Source: Thetidibacter halocola (GTDB taxonomy: Bacteria; Pseudomonadota; Alphaproteobacteria; Rhodobacterales; Rhodobacteraceae). From it: a stretch of 64,000 nucleotides of DNA. Positions 17,831 to 26,659 of the stretch are shown here, in pieces (within the stretch, counting starts at the first letter, position 1; the number at the start of each line of letters is the position of its first letter). Below the pieces are notes generated by a model that made no database searches, had not been told where the DNA came from, and saw only the letters and a program-made list of their open reading frames with translations. Position numbers and translations under genes: made by a program. Location: positions 310,001 to 374,000 of the forward strand of contig NZ_JAGTUU010000003.1 of assembly GCF_018224955.1 (NCBI RefSeq), read 5' to 3'.

Positions 17831-19337
17831 CACGGCTGCGCTTCTGTTCAGCGTCCTGATGGACACGCTGGGCTACTGGTGGGTGATGATCCCCACCATC
17901 TTCCTTGGCCTGATCGTGGGCGGCATTCCCGGCTTTTCGGCGGCCAACACGATCATCATCCTGATGCCGCTGACGCTTGCGATGGACCTCCAGATGGGCC
18001 TGGTGTTCATGGTCACGCTCTATTGCGCGGCGCGCATGGGGGCGGGCATTCCGGCGATCCTGGTGAACATCCCCGGCACGGCGGGCGCGGCGGCGACGCC
18101 ACTGGATGGCTACCCGATGACCAAGCAGGGGCGCGGCCAGCAGGCGCTGTCGATCTCCTTCGTGTCGTCGGCCATCGGCGGGCTGCTGACCACGATCATC
18201 GCGCTGGCGGCGATGCCGCTTCTGGCGCGGGTGGGCTTCTACATGCATGCGGTCGAGATGATCGTGGTGATGCTGTTCGGCATCTCGCTGATCGCCTCCA
18301 TCGCGGCGCAGGACATGATCAAGGGCCTGATCGCGGGTTTCCTGGGCCTGATGATCGGCTCGATCGGCACGGACGTGGTCTATGCCACGCCGCGCGGCAC
18401 GATGGGGTTCCTCGAACTCTATGACGGGGTGCCGCTGATCCCGGCGCTGGTCGGCCTGTTCGCGGTGTCCGAGGCCTTCATCATCATCGAGAAGAAGGTG
18501 ATCCTGTCCAAGAAGGGGCAGGAGGCGATGGAGAATCCGTCCTGGGCGGCCACCTTCGAGGGTGTGCGCGAGGCGCTGGTGCGCTGGAAGCACATCGTCT
18601 GGACCTCGATCATCGGCCTCGTGATCGGCGTGATCCCCGGCGCGGGCGCCTCGATCGCCAGCTTCGTCGCCTACCAGCAGTCGCGGACCTTCTCCAAGAC
18701 GCCCGAGAAATACGGCACCGGCCATATCGAGGGCCTGATCGCCCCGGAAAGCGCCAACAACGGCGTGACCTCTGGCACCCTCGTGCCGCTGCTGGTGCTT
18801 GGCATTCCCGGCGGGGCGACGGCGGCGATCATGCTGGTCGTGATGCAGTATCACGGCGTCAGCTTTGGTCCGTCGCTGTTCCAGCGCCAGCCCGAAGTCG
18901 GCTACGGCATGTTCATGGCGATGGCCGTGTCCTACCTGCTGATGATGCTGACGATCATCCCGCTGTCGCGCTACATGAGCCGTGTGACCACGGTGCCGAC
19001 GATCTACCTGGCGCCGATGATCATCTCGTTCACGCTGGTCGGGGCCTTCGTTCCGCGCGAGTACATGTTCGACATGTACCTGGCACTGGCCTTCGGCGTG
19101 CTGGGCTACATCGCCCGCCGCACCGGCTATCACGTCGCCGCCATCCTGATCGGCGTCATCCTCGGCCCGCTGCTGGAGACCTATTTCCTGCGCGCGCTGA
19201 AGAAGTCCGAAGGCGACATCACCGTCCTGTTCTCGTCCACCATCGGCAACATCCTCTGGGTGGCGCTGGTCGTGTCCCTGATCCTGCCGGCCGTCTTCGA
19301 CCGCCGGCGCAAGCGCAAGGAGCTCGTCACCCCATGA
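17823..19337 (+). CDS. tctA: TctA large membrane subunit of the tripartite tricarboxylate transporter
   Basis: The 504-residue protein has about twelve membrane segments in two homologous halves. Each half has a glycine-rich family motif: GGIPGFSAANTIIILMPLT near the start and GVIPGAGASIASFVAY in the middle, with ESANNGVTSGTLVPLLVLGIPGG later. It is the ion-coupled permease that takes solute from TctC. Its stop overlaps the start of the LVIVD-repeat gene, which ties transporter and metabolic genes into one transcript. Confidence 0.95.
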   Translation: MGDTAALLFSVLMDTLGYWWVMIPTIFLGLIVGGIPGFSAANTIIILMPLTLAMDLQMGLVFMVTLYCAARMGAGIPAILVNIPGTAGAAATPLDGYPMTKQGRGQQALSISFVSSAIGGLLTTIIALAAMPLLARVGFYMHAVEMIVVMLFGISLIASIAAQDMIKGLIAGFLGLMIGSIGTDVVYATPRGTMGFLELYDGVPLIPALVGLFAVSEAFIIIEKKVILSKKGQEAMENPSWAATFEGVREALVRWKHIVWTSIIGLVIGVIPGAGASIASFVAYQQSRTFSKTPEKYGTGHIEGLIAPESANNGVTSGTLVPLLVLGIPGGATAAIMLVVMQYHGVSFGPSLFQRQPEVGYGMFMAMAVSYLLMMLTIIPLSRYMSRVTTVPTIYLAPMIISFTLVGAFVPREYMFDMYLALAFGVLGYIARRTGYHVAAILIGVILGPLLETYFLRALKKSEGDITVLFSSTIGNILWVALVVSLILPAVFDRRRKRKELVTP

Positions 19338-20593
19338 AGGTCGAGATGGAATTCGAGATGGCGCACAACGTGCGCCAATTGTCCCGGATGGAGATACCGG
19401 GCGGTGGACAGGTCGTGGTGCAGGGCGACTATGCCTATGTCGGCCACATGAAGCCGCCGCACGGCACCTCGATCATCGACGTGTCGGACCCGGCCAACCC
19501 GACGGTCGTGGCGCATATCGAGCCGCCGGAATGGTCGCACACCCACAAGGTGCGCGTCGCCGGCGACCTGATGATCACCAACGTGGAGCAGGACAAGCGC
19601 CACTTCCTGCGCAAGGGCGACAAGATCCCCGGCCTGCGGGCCGAGGGCAAGAACGACACCCAGATCGCGGCGGAACTGGGCGTGAAGCCGACGGATATCG
19701 CCGTGCTGGATGAGGCGCGCGAGCGAGGCTATACCAACGGCGGCTTCCGCGTCTGGGACATCTCGGACAAGACCGCGCCGAAGCTGCTGTCCTACGTCAA
19801 GACGCATGGTTTTGGCGTGCACCGCTTCGACATGGACGAGAACTACGCCTACATCTCGACCGAGATGGAGGGCTATGTCGGCAATATCCTGGTCATCTAT
19901 GACCTGTCCGACCCGACCAACCCGACCGAGGTCTCGCGCTGGCACATGCCGGGACAGCACGTGGCGGCGGGTGAAACGCCGACCGGCAAGGGCTACAGCC
20001 ACCGTCTGCACCACGCGATGCGCTGCGGGAACGAGTTCTGGGCCGCGTGCTGGCACGCCGGGATGCGCGTGCTGGATTGTTCCGACATCACGAAACCCCG
20101 CCAGATCGGCAGCTACATCTGGCCAAAGGCGATCCCGGAACCCACGCACACCGTCATGCCGCTGGAGCAGACGATCAACGGCCGACGCTATGCCATCGCC
20201 ATCGACGAGGAACACGACCACCAGCCGGGACGCCTGCACGGCTTTGTCTGGGTGATGGACGTGACCGACCTGAACAACATCGAGGCGGTGGCGGCCTGGG
20301 ACCTCAGCGAACGCGCCTGTCCCTGGGTGGGCCAGCCCGGCGCGCGGTTCGGCGCGCACCAGTATCGCGAGAAGCTGGACTCGACGCTGGTCTATTGCAC
20401 CTGGTTCGCGGGCGGGCTGCGGGTGCTGGACATGGCCGATCCGCTGCTCCCCAAGGAGGTCGCCTGGTTCATTCCCGGCGCAGGGCCGGGCGGCATCCCG
20501 CCGCAATCGAACGACGTCGATGTGGATGACAAGGGCCGCATCTACCTGCTCGACCGCAACCACGGCCTCGACATTCTGGAGATGACCCCATGA
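19334..20593 (+). CDS. LVIVD-repeat beta-propeller protein
   Basis: The 419-residue protein contains at least four propeller-blade repeats of the LVIVD type (GTSIIDVSDPANPTVVAHIE, then GGFRVWDISDKTAPKLLSY, ILVIYDLSDPTNPTEVSRW and GMRVLDCSDITKPRQIGSY). No signal peptide is seen, so it appears cytoplasmic. An insert at about 95-130 (NDTQIAAELGVKPTDIAVLD) resembles a helix-turn-helix, which may mislead automated annotation towards a sigma factor. The family has no established biochemical role. Here it sits, by 4-base overlaps on both sides, between the transporter and the OsmC/molybdenum hydroxylase genes. Confidence 0.8.
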   Translation: MKVEMEFEMAHNVRQLSRMEIPGGGQVVVQGDYAYVGHMKPPHGTSIIDVSDPANPTVVAHIEPPEWSHTHKVRVAGDLMITNVEQDKRHFLRKGDKIPGLRAEGKNDTQIAAELGVKPTDIAVLDEARERGYTNGGFRVWDISDKTAPKLLSYVKTHGFGVHRFDMDENYAYISTEMEGYVGNILVIYDLSDPTNPTEVSRWHMPGQHVAAGETPTGKGYSHRLHHAMRCGNEFWAACWHAGMRVLDCSDITKPRQIGSYIWPKAIPEPTHTVMPLEQTINGRRYAIAIDEEHDHQPGRLHGFVWVMDVTDLNNIEAVAAWDLSERACPWVGQPGARFGAHQYREKLDSTLVYCTWFAGGLRVLDMADPLLPKEVAWFIPGAGPGGIPPQSNDVDVDDKGRIYLLDRNHGLDILEMTP

Positions 20594-21075
20594 GCGATAC
20601 CGACGACCTGCTGCCGCCCAGCGTGGACCCGAACACCAAGGCGCTGGGCATTCGCCGCGTCTCGATGCGCAACGAGGGGTCGACCCGCAGCGTGATGATG
20701 GTCCGCGATCACGTCGTCATCACCGACGAAAAGGAAAGCAACACCGGTCCCACGCCGCTGGAAATGACGCTGGCCTCGCTCTGCGGTTGCGAGGGCGTCA
20801 TCATCAACCGCTGCGCCGAGGCGATGCGGTTCCAGTACTCCGCCGTCGAGGTCGAGGCCGATGGCGAGGTCGACCAGCGCGGCTCGCGCGGGGTGCAGGG
20901 CGTGCGGCCCTATTTCAACTGGGTCAAGATGCGCATCCGCATCCACACCGACGAGTCCGAGGACAGGCTGGCGCGCCTGCGCCGCAATGTCGAATACCGC
21001 TGCCCGGTGATGAACCTGTTCTCGGCGGCGGGCGTCGATCTGGACGTGACATGGGAGCGCGTCGCGCCATGCTGA
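20590..21075 (+). CDS. OsmC family protein
   Basis: The 161-residue protein has the OsmC fold with its two redox cysteines, one in ASLCGCEGVII and one in EYRCPVMNL. OsmC/Ohr proteins reduce organic hydroperoxides with a cysteine pair; many pathway-linked members have other, unknown thiol roles. The stop overlaps the 2Fe-2S subunit start by 7 bases and the start overlaps the LVIVD gene. It may protect the adjacent hydroxylase or handle a sulfur-containing intermediate, but this is a guess from position. Confidence 0.85.
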   Translation: MSDTDDLLPPSVDPNTKALGIRRVSMRNEGSTRSVMMVRDHVVITDEKESNTGPTPLEMTLASLCGCEGVIINRCAEAMRFQYSAVEVEADGEVDQRGSRGVQGVRPYFNWVKMRIRIHTDESEDRLARLRRNVEYRCPVMNLFSAAGVDLDVTWERVAPC

Positions 21076-21518
21076 CGCTGAGGATCAATGGCGAGGATCG
21101 GCGCATCAACTCCGACCCGGATACGCCATTGGCCTATGTGCTGCGCGATGAACTGGGGCTGAAGGGCACCAGGATCGGTTGCGGGCTGGAGCAATGCGGC
21201 GCCTGTGCCGCGCTGGTGGATGGCGAAGCGGTGCTGACCTGTTCCACCCCCGCGGCGGTATTCGAGGGGCGTGAGATCGTCACGGTCGAGGGCGTGTCCG
21301 CCCTGCCCGAGGGGCGGCGCGTGCAGGATGCCTTTGTCGCGCAGGCGGCGGCGCAATGCGGATACTGCACCGCCGGGCTGGTCGTGGCGGTGACGGCGCT
21401 GGCCAGGGCCGGTGCGGCGCCCGACCGCGAGGCGATCAAGCAGGCGCTGGCCCCGCATCTGTGCCGCTGCGGCAGCCATCCGCGCGTGCTGGCGGCGGCG
21501 GAGGAGGCACTGTCGTGA
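21069..21518 (+). CDS. 2Fe-2S subunit of a xanthine-dehydrogenase-family molybdenum hydroxylase
   Basis: The 149-residue protein has the plant-type cluster (CGLEQCGACAAL, then the fourth cysteine in LTCSTP, residues about 38-58) and the C-terminal helical cluster (AAQCGYCTAGLV and HLCRCGSHPR). This is the standard layout of the small subunit (CoxS/IorA type). It carries electrons from the molybdenum site of the next gene's product. It overlaps OsmC upstream and the large subunit downstream (GTGA), so the two subunits are made in step. Confidence 0.93.
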   Translation: MLTLRINGEDRRINSDPDTPLAYVLRDELGLKGTRIGCGLEQCGACAALVDGEAVLTCSTPAAVFEGREIVTVEGVSALPEGRRVQDAFVAQAAAQCGYCTAGLVVAVTALARAGAAPDREAIKQALAPHLCRCGSHPRVLAAAEEALS

Positions 21519-23629
21519 ACGTCACGGACTATCCGCTGCTGCGCGACTGGCTGCGCGTCGGGGACGGGGGCCTGATCCTGCGCACCGGCAAGGTCGACCT
21601 GGGCCAACGCATCTCGACGGCCCTTGTGCGCATCGCCACCGAGGAACTCTCGGTGCCGCCCGATCGCATCGCGATCGCGCCCGTCCGTACCGGCGACAGC
21701 CCGGACGAGGGCATCACCTCGGGCAGCAATTCCATCGAGCAATCGGGCCTCGCCCAGCGCCTCGCCTGCGCCACGGCCCGGATCGCCGCGCTGGCACTGG
21801 CGGCAGACCGGCTGGGAACGACGCCGGATGCGCTGGACCTGGACGATGGGCGCGTGACCCATCGCGGCACCAACCGGTCCCTTGACATGGTCGACCTGGT
21901 CGCCGCCCTGCCGGAGGATCTGCCGGTCGACCGCGACGCCCCGGCGCGCGTCCTGCCCGAACCCCTGCCAGAGTTCGAGCCGCGCGGCCTGCGGGCGATG
22001 GTCGAGGGGCGATACACCTATGTTCACGACCTCGACCGCCCCGGGATGCTTCATGCCCGCGTGCTGCGGCCGCCGATGATGGACGCGCGACTGGCCGACC
22101 TGCCGCAGGATATCGTCGCCGGTCTCGAGTCTGCCGGTCTGCACCTTATCCGCGACGGCAGTTTCGTTGCCGTGGCCGGACCGCAGGAATGGCCGGTGGT
22201 GCGCGCCGCCGAACGTCTGAGCAACGGCTGCCGTTGGGACATCGGCGACGGGCTGGAGACAGGCGACATCTTCCAGATATTGGCCGCGCGCGAGGCGCAG
22301 CGCTTTCCGGTGATCGATGGCACGCCGAAAAAGGCGCCGCTGCCCGACCCGCTGGCCAGCGCCGATTTCGACGCCCGGTTCGAGCGGCCCTACACGATGC
22401 ACGGCGCACTGGCGCCCTCTGCCGCGCTGGCGGAATGGCGGGACGGGCGGTTGGAAATCCTGACGCATAGCCAGGGGCTGTATTTCCTGCGCGGCAGCAT
22501 CGCCGACAGCCTGGACATGGCCGAGGCGGATATCGTGCTTGAACACGTTCCCGGCTCGGGCTGCTATGGCCATAACGGCGCCGACGACGTGGCCTTTGAG
22601 GCCGCGCTGATCGCCCGCGCCATTCCCGACACGCCGATCCTTCTGAAATGGTCGCGCGCCGACGAGCACGGCCGCGAGCCGCTGGGCACCGCCATGGCGG
22701 TCAGCGTGCAGGCGCAGGTGGACGGGAAGGGCGGTCTGGCTGCCTTGTGGATGGAGACCCGTGGCGACACTCATCGCGGGCGGCCCCGCAAGGGCGCGAA
22801 CCGGGCGGGCCCGGCGCGTCTCTCAGCCAACAGCCTGCGGGATACGGACGTTCCGCGCTTCGTGCCAGAGCCCAACATGAACAACCATGCCGGGCTGCAC
22901 CGGAATTTCGACCCGATCTACACGGTGCCGGACAAGCGTCTGGTCAAGGCGCTGGTCGCGGACCTGCCGCTGCGCCCCTCGGCGCTGCGCTGCCTTGGCG
23001 CGCCTGCGAACGTGCTGGCGATCGAATCGATGATGGACGAACTTGCCGCGCAGGCGGGTGAGGATCCCATCGCCTACCGCCGCCGCCACTTGGACGATCC
23101 GCGCGCCGTGGCGGTGCTGGACGCGCTGGAGGTCATGCTGCGCGACCGTCCAATGCCGGGCGAGGGCGGCGGGCGCGGCATCGCCTATGCGCAATACAAG
23201 AACGCCATGACTCGCGTCGGTCTTGCCGTGGATCTCGAGATCGCGGAAACCGGTGAGGCGCGGCTGACCGACGTGATCCTGGTGGCCGATGCCGGCCGTA
23301 TCGTTGACCCCGACGGGTTGCGCGCACAGCTGGAGGGCGGCGTGATCCAGGGCGCCAGCTGGGCCCTGCACGAGCGCGTTCTCTGGGGCCCCGAGGGGCG
23401 CGAGACGCTGGATTGGGACAGCTACCCGGTGCTGCGGTTCGACAACGTCCCGCGCATCGCGGTGCACCTGCTGGACCATCCGGGCGCGCCTTCGGTCGGT
23501 GCCGGAGAGGCTAGCCCAGGCCCGACCGTCGCCGCCATCGCGAACGCGATCCACGCCGCCACGGGTCTGCGGCTGCGGCGGATGCCGTTCGACGCCGATG
23601 CTGTCGTGGCCGCGGCCCTACAAGCCTGA
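21515..23629 (+). CDS. Molybdopterin-binding large subunit, isoquinoline 1-oxidoreductase (IorB) type
   Basis: The 704-residue protein starts at a GTG overlapping the previous stop. The molybdopterin-binding motif that is late in xanthine dehydrogenase appears first here (GKVDLGQRISTALVRIATEE at about 22-41), followed by the substrate-domain segment (YTYVHDLDRPGMLHARVLRPP). This order is that of IorB/NicB-like enzymes. The catalytic glutamate is in VGAGEASPGP near residue 660. No FAD subunit (CoxM type) is encoded nearby and no cytochrome domain is present, so the electron acceptor is unclear. Likely chemistry is hydroxylation of an N-heterocycle or an aldehyde; the substrate is unknown. Confidence 0.88.
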   Translation: MNVTDYPLLRDWLRVGDGGLILRTGKVDLGQRISTALVRIATEELSVPPDRIAIAPVRTGDSPDEGITSGSNSIEQSGLAQRLACATARIAALALAADRLGTTPDALDLDDGRVTHRGTNRSLDMVDLVAALPEDLPVDRDAPARVLPEPLPEFEPRGLRAMVEGRYTYVHDLDRPGMLHARVLRPPMMDARLADLPQDIVAGLESAGLHLIRDGSFVAVAGPQEWPVVRAAERLSNGCRWDIGDGLETGDIFQILAAREAQRFPVIDGTPKKAPLPDPLASADFDARFERPYTMHGALAPSAALAEWRDGRLEILTHSQGLYFLRGSIADSLDMAEADIVLEHVPGSGCYGHNGADDVAFEAALIARAIPDTPILLKWSRADEHGREPLGTAMAVSVQAQVDGKGGLAALWMETRGDTHRGRPRKGANRAGPARLSANSLRDTDVPRFVPEPNMNNHAGLHRNFDPIYTVPDKRLVKALVADLPLRPSALRCLGAPANVLAIESMMDELAAQAGEDPIAYRRRHLDDPRAVAVLDALEVMLRDRPMPGEGGGRGIAYAQYKNAMTRVGLAVDLEIAETGEARLTDVILVADAGRIVDPDGLRAQLEGGVIQGASWALHERVLWGPEGRETLDWDSYPVLRFDNVPRIAVHLLDHPGAPSVGAGEASPGPTVAAIANAIHAATGLRLRRMPFDADAVVAAALQA

Positions 23630-23674
23630 CCGCGCCGCGCTAGCTTGCGCTCGGACAGGACAGGAGGCGACAAG

Positions 23675-24631
23675 ATGCAGAGGATCGCGGTGATCGGGGC
23701 AGGGCCGGCGGGGCTGGCCTGCGCGCAAGCGTTGCGGCAGGCGGGACTGGCGCCCGTGCTCTACGAGAAAAGCCGCGGCATCGGCGGGCGGATGGCCAAG
23801 CGGCGGCGCGACGACCTGCAATTCGACCATGGCGCGCAGCGCATCTTCGCCACCACGCCCGAGACCCGCGGCTGGCTGGACACCGCGCAGGCGGCAGGCT
23901 GTGCCGCGCCCTGGCCCGAGGGGGCGGATGCCTTGGGCACCGTTCCTTTCGTCGGCTTGCCGGGGATGAGCGGGCTGTGCCGCCCACTGGCCGAGGGGCT
24001 GGAAATCCGCTTTTCAACCGAAGTGAAGCGGGTTTCACGTGCGGGTTCGGGATGGCGTGTGGCGACAGATACGGATGCCGAGGATTTCGACCTTGTCGCC
24101 ACGGCCATTCCCGCACCGCAGGTGTTGCGGATCATGCGGGACGTGGCGCCGTTCGACACGGTTCTGCCGGGTGTCGTCATGGCGCCCTGCTGGGCGTTGA
24201 TGGTCAGTTTCGGGACACCGCTGAATGCGGCGCCGATCCACGAGCCGCCGGACGGGCCGTTCGACCTGGTCCTGTGCGACAGCGCCAAGCCGGGCCGCCC
24301 GGCGGGCGCGGCCTGGGTCGCCCATGCCAGCGCCGACTGGAGCCGCGCGCACCTGGAAGAAGAGCGTGAGACCATCCGTGACGCGCTGCTGGCGGCGTTG
24401 CCGGACGTGCTGGGCCCTTTGCCCGGCATCTCTACGGCGAGCGCGCATCGCTGGCGCTTTGGCCTGACCGAAACGCCGCTGGGCGCGGACTATCTTGCCA
24501 CCGTGGACGGCACGCTGCTGGCGGGCGGCGACTGGTCCCTCGGCGCGACGGCCGGGGACGGCCTGCGCAGCGGGCAGGCGATGGCAGCGACGCTGCTGGC
24601 CCGGATCGGCGCACCCCAGCCCGCAGCCTGA
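23675..24631 (+). CDS. Renalase-like FAD-dependent oxidoreductase
   Basis: The 318-residue protein opens with the FAD-binding motif AVIGAGPAGLACAQAL and a second flavin-site segment SRGIGGRMAKRR with QFDHGAQRI, both typical of the renalase/amine-oxidase-like flavoproteins. The C-terminal GGDWSLGATAGDGLRSGQ closes the FAD site. ATG 23675 has GGAGGCG upstream; a start 30 bases earlier is less likely. It lies 45 bp after the molybdenum hydroxylase gene. It could oxidise a dihydropyridine-like or amine intermediate, or reoxidise the hydroxylase, but neither is shown. Confidence 0.82.
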   Translation: MQRIAVIGAGPAGLACAQALRQAGLAPVLYEKSRGIGGRMAKRRRDDLQFDHGAQRIFATTPETRGWLDTAQAAGCAAPWPEGADALGTVPFVGLPGMSGLCRPLAEGLEIRFSTEVKRVSRAGSGWRVATDTDAEDFDLVATAIPAPQVLRIMRDVAPFDTVLPGVVMAPCWALMVSFGTPLNAAPIHEPPDGPFDLVLCDSAKPGRPAGAAWVAHASADWSRAHLEEERETIRDALLAALPDVLGPLPGISTASAHRWRFGLTETPLGADYLATVDGTLLAGGDWSLGATAGDGLRSGQAMAATLLARIGAPQPAA

Positions 24632-24740
24632 TCCCGAGGGCCGCACAAAACCCTTCCCCGGACGCCCCCGCATCGGGCAGGCTTGGCGCGTGGGGGCGCG
24701 AACCGCTCCACGCGCTGGAAAAGCACAGGGGAGGGACGAC

Positions 24741-25640
24741 ATGCGCGCAGGGGTGATCGGTATCGGCAACATGGGCTCCGGGCTGGCCCGGAACCTGATG
24801 AAGAACGGCTTCGAGGTCAGCGGGCACGACCTGCTGGAGCATCGTATGCGGGATTTCCGCGAGATGGGCGGGATTGCCTGCGCGAACGCGGCCGAGGTGG
24901 GCGCGCGATCCGACGCCGTCTTTGTCATGGTGATGAACGGCGACGAGGTGAAATCGGTGCTGTTCGGCGAGAACGGGCTGCTGTGGACCATGCCAAAGGG
25001 TGGCACGGTGATCCTGACCGCCACGATCAAGCCGCGCGAGGCGCGCGAGATCGCGGAGATGATGGAAGGCTCGGGCATCGGCCTGATCGACAGCCCTGTC
25101 TCGGGCGGTTACGCGGGCGCGCAGGGCGGCACTCTGACGCTGATGGCCGCGGGGCCGGCCGAGTTGCTGGATCGGAACGCCCCGGTGATGCAGGCCGTGT
25201 CCAAGGTGATCCACCGTGTCGGAGAGGATGCGGGCATGGGCCAGACCGTCAAGGCCTGCCTGCAGACGCTGATCGGCTCGATCTTTTCCGCCACCTTCGA
25301 GGCGAGCGTGCTGGCCGCCAAGGCGGGCGTGCGGGGCGAGGACCTTTACAAGGTGTTCTCGACCAGCGGCGCGGGCTGCGGCTGCACCAACCAGGCGCTG
25401 GAAAGCGTGATCGACCGCAAGTTCGAGGGCACCGGCTCGACCATCTCGACCATGCACAAGGACCTGACGATCTCGCTGGACCTCGCCGAGGAATTGCTGG
25501 TGCCGCTCCACATGGCGACCAGCGCGATGCAGATCTTCCACGCTGGCAAGGCGCGCTATCCCGACGCAGACAACTGGGCCTGCACGCTGGTGATGGAGGA
25601 GATCGCGGGCGCCGCGCTGCATCGCGAGCCGCAATCATGA
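24741..25640 (+). CDS. 3-hydroxyisobutyrate-dehydrogenase-family NAD(P)-dependent reductase
   Basis: The 299-residue protein has the NAD(P) motif GVIGIGNMGSGLARNL, the substrate-loop motif DSPVSGGYAGAQGGTLTLMA and the catalytic lysine in GMGQTVKACLQTL. Four residues after the lysine there is a glutamine where classical members have asparagine; the L-threonate dehydrogenase-like (LtnD) branch shows a similar change as I recall it. Members reduce or oxidise short hydroxy-acids such as tartronate semialdehyde, hydroxyisobutyrate or threonate. The start has GGGGAGGGA upstream and the stop overlaps the TIM-barrel gene (ATGA), as in sugar-acid pathways. Confidence 0.87.
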   Translation: MRAGVIGIGNMGSGLARNLMKNGFEVSGHDLLEHRMRDFREMGGIACANAAEVGARSDAVFVMVMNGDEVKSVLFGENGLLWTMPKGGTVILTATIKPREAREIAEMMEGSGIGLIDSPVSGGYAGAQGGTLTLMAAGPAELLDRNAPVMQAVSKVIHRVGEDAGMGQTVKACLQTLIGSIFSATFEASVLAAKAGVRGEDLYKVFSTSGAGCGCTNQALESVIDRKFEGTGSTISTMHKDLTISLDLAEELLVPLHMATSAMQIFHAGKARYPDADNWACTLVMEEIAGAALHREPQS

Positions 25641-26500
25641 AACTGGGTGTCATCTGCGACGGCATCAGCCGGGACTTGCCCCACGCGATCGACGTGATGG
25701 ACGAATTCGGCCTGACCCATGCCGAGTTGCAGTTCGTCGGCCATACCGAGGTCGGCGATCACTCGGCGCAGGAAATCCGCGCCATCGACGCGTTGCTGCG
25801 CAACCGGGGCAAGCCCGTGTCCTGCCTCAGCCGGCACATCTTTGCCGGCATGACCACCGCCAATGATCCGGGCGATGCGCTGCATTTGAGGCACATGGAC
25901 GCGCTGAAACGGGTGATCGACATGGCGCATGTGGTGGGCAGCCCGCTGGTGCGCATCATGACCAACAAGAAGGAACAGATCCTCTGGGGCCGCAACGGCG
26001 CTGAAAAGTGGAACGTGGCGCATGGCGCCTGGGACAAGACGCTGGCCCTGATCGCGCCCGCCTGCGATTTGGCGCGGGATGCGGGGATCGGGCTGGTGGT
26101 CGAGACCGGCAACGGCACGATGGTCAATTCCAACTGGACGGCGCGGCGGCTGATCGACGACCTGGATGCGAAGGACGTGCTGCGAATCCTCTGGGACCCG
26201 GCGAACAACTGCTGGTGCCATGAAGAGGCCTGGCCGCGGGGATACGAGACTGCGCGGGACGGCTATCTCGGTCACATCCATATCAAGGACGTGCAGGTCG
26301 ACACCCCCTCGGCCACGCTCGAGGTGCGGCGGATGGGCGAGGGGCAACTGGCCGACCAGTATCCGCATGTCGCCAGGGCGCTGCGGGCGGACGGCTATGA
26401 CGGCGTGGTCTCTTTCGAAAGCGTCTATCACCCGGGGAACGGCGATTTCGAGGCGGGCTTTCGCCTGTGCATCGACCGCTTCAGGGCGCTGTTCGGCTGA
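25637..26500 (+). CDS. TIM-barrel sugar isomerase/epimerase family protein
   Basis: The 287-residue protein is an AP-endonuclease-2/xylose-isomerase-type barrel. The usual metal ligands are visible: glutamate in LVVETGNG, aspartate in LWDPANN, histidine in GHIHIKDVQ and glutamate in VVSFESVYH. Members isomerise or epimerise sugars and short oxo-acids (for example hydroxypyruvate isomerase or the OtnI-like enzymes). It is coupled to the preceding reductase and ends the operon; the next gene, tig, begins 159 bp later with its own promoter-like sequence. Confidence 0.87.
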   Translation: MKLGVICDGISRDLPHAIDVMDEFGLTHAELQFVGHTEVGDHSAQEIRAIDALLRNRGKPVSCLSRHIFAGMTTANDPGDALHLRHMDALKRVIDMAHVVGSPLVRIMTNKKEQILWGRNGAEKWNVAHGAWDKTLALIAPACDLARDAGIGLVVETGNGTMVNSNWTARRLIDDLDAKDVLRILWDPANNCWCHEEAWPRGYETARDGYLGHIHIKDVQVDTPSATLEVRRMGEGQLADQYPHVARALRADGYDGVVSFESVYHPGNGDFEAGFRLCIDRFRALFG

Positions 26501-26569
26501 TCCGCGTGGCGCTGGCCGCCGCGACAGGGCGGATGGGTCGATCCCTGCGGCAATAGGGGTGAATCCGTC

Positions 26570-26598
26570 TTGCATGCCCGGGCTTCGGACAATAGAAG
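26570..26598 (+). promoter_or_regulatory. Candidate promoter for the trigger factor gene
   Basis: TTGCAT (26570-26575) and TAGAAG (26593-26598) are 17 bases apart, 61 bases before the tig start. This is a pattern match only. Confidence 0.4.
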
Positions 26599-26618
26599 GT
26601 GCCAAATTCAAAACCAGG

Positions 26619-26636
26619 GCCCCGGCGCACCGGGGC
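26619..26636 (+). other. GC-rich hairpin in front of tig
   Basis: GCCCCGG and CCGGGGC form a 7-bp stem with a CGCA loop, followed by TTTC. It may be the terminator of the upstream catabolic operon or, if the proposed promoter is right, a hairpin in the tig leader. Confidence 0.5.
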
Positions 26637-26659
26637 TTTCGCAGTTCATGGGAAGAGAC

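Noticed and set aside
19625-19735. Helix-turn-helix-like stretch in the LVIVD protein suggesting a sigma factor
   Set aside because: It is a short insert between propeller repeats; no sigma-70 regions are present.
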